Of a stretch of DNA of 14,289 nucleotides, positions 13,801 through 14,289 are shown one piece after another (the stretch's first letter is position 1; every line of letters starts with the position of its first letter). The DNA comes from an uncultured Clostridia bacterium (GTDB taxonomy: Bacteria; Bacillota; Clostridia; UMGS1883), in the NCBI GenBank assembly GCA_947630525.1, contig CANRHW010000016.1:1-14289 (forward strand). The letters run 5' to 3'. The notes beneath the pieces are model-generated. The model was not told the origin of the DNA. It saw nothing but the letters and a program-made list of their open reading frames with translations, and searched no databases. Both the position numbers and the translations under genes were made by a program.

Positions 13801-14289
13801 ATGATCAACATTCCAAAAATTAAGGTGGGCATAGTGGCGGTCAGCCGCGACTGCTTCCCCGAGTCCCTGTCAGTTACCCGCCGCAAGGCCCTTGTGGACG
13901 CTTACACCGCCAAGTACGGCGCGGAGGACATCTATGAGTGCCCCGTCTGCATAGTCGAAAGCGAGATACATATGAAGCAGGCCCTGGCCGACATCAAGGC
14001 CGCCGGCTGCAACGCCCTGTGCGTTTATCTGGGCAACTTCGGCCCCGAGATATCCGAGTCCATGCTGGCTCAGGAATTTGACGGACCCAAGATGTTTGTT
14101 GCCGCCGCCGAAGAAAACGTGGGCTGCCTCTCCGACGACCGGGGCGACGCTTACTGCGGCATGCTGAACGCCAGCTATAACCTTAAACTCAGGGGCGTTA
14201 CCGCTTACATACCCGAATATCCCGTGGGCGACGCAAACGACTGCGCCGATATGATACACGAGTTCCTGCCCATTGCCCGGGCGGTGGCC
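13801..14289 (+). CDS. L-fucose/L-arabinose isomerase-like protein, N-terminal part
   Basis: The frame is open from ATG 13801 to the window end (163 codons, no stop), so only the N-terminal third or so is present. The sequence (KIKVGIVAVSRDCFPESLS, residues 6-24; GCNALCVYLGNFGPE; DDRGDAYCGMLNASYNLKLRG) resembles the N-terminal domain of L-fucose isomerase-related proteins, which interconvert aldoses and ketoses in the cytoplasm. The active-site region lies beyond the window, so activity and substrate cannot be judged. AAAGGAG (13784-13790) precedes the start by 10 nt. No strong promoter is seen in the 125-nt gap after asp23. It may open a sugar-utilisation operon continuing to the right. Confidence 0.8.
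   Translation, partial: MINIPKIKVGIVAVSRDCFPESLSVTRRKALVDAYTAKYGAEDIYECPVCIVESEIHMKQALADIKAAGCNALCVYLGNFGPEISESMLAQEFDGPKMFVAAAEENVGCLSDDRGDAYCGMLNASYNLKLRGVTAYIPEYPVGDANDCADMIHEFLPIARAVA

Overview
The window looks like a chromosomal segment from a spore-forming, GC-rich member of the Clostridia, most likely an Oscillospiraceae/Ruminococcaceae-type gut bacterium. This rests on a complete spoIIIAA-AH sporulation operon followed by asp23, a mecA-type ClpC adaptor, a Gram-positive LexA box upstream of recA, strong AGGAGG ribosome binding sites and a carbohydrate-oriented gene set. The placement is an inference from gene content; no rRNA or other taxonomic marker is present.

Layout. Positions 1-130 are non-coding, with a 30-bp perfect palindrome and flanking inverted repeats. 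A minus-strand membrane acyltransferase (131-1150) is divergent from a plus-strand pair: a GH35 beta-galactosidase (1362-3146) and an extracytoplasmic polysaccharide deacetylase (3184-3981). Next is mecA (4072-4662) with its own promoter, then a bidirectional terminator (about 4703-4743). Facing it on the minus strand is recA (6780 to 5677) with an L,D-transpeptidase gene 30 nt downstream (5646 to 4771). A back-to-back promoter region drives recA leftward (with a LexA operator) and a 505-aa SpoVB/MurJ-like flippase rightward (6945-8462). A 250-nt intergenic stretch with two strong hairpins precedes the spoIIIA operon (8715-13171), which carries a sigmaE-like promoter. asp23 (13253-13675) has its own sigmaA promoter, and a truncated L-fucose isomerase-like gene (13801 to the window end) closes the window.

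How the genes work together. SpoIIIAA-AH form the mother-cell half of the SpoIIIA-SpoIIQ channel that feeds the engulfed forespore. recA and the L,D-transpeptidase appear to share one transcript, which would put a cell-wall cross-linking enzyme under DNA-damage control. The galactosidase, deacetylase, acyltransferase and isomerase point to carbohydrate use and surface glycan modification.

I see no CRISPR array, transposase, phage gene, tRNA or rRNA, and no clearly new multi-gene system. The most interesting details are an apparent ACG start codon for spoIIIAB, the recA-ldt coupling, a promoter block shared by bgl and asp23, a SpoIIIAE without a signal peptide, and the structured intergenic region before spoIIIAA.
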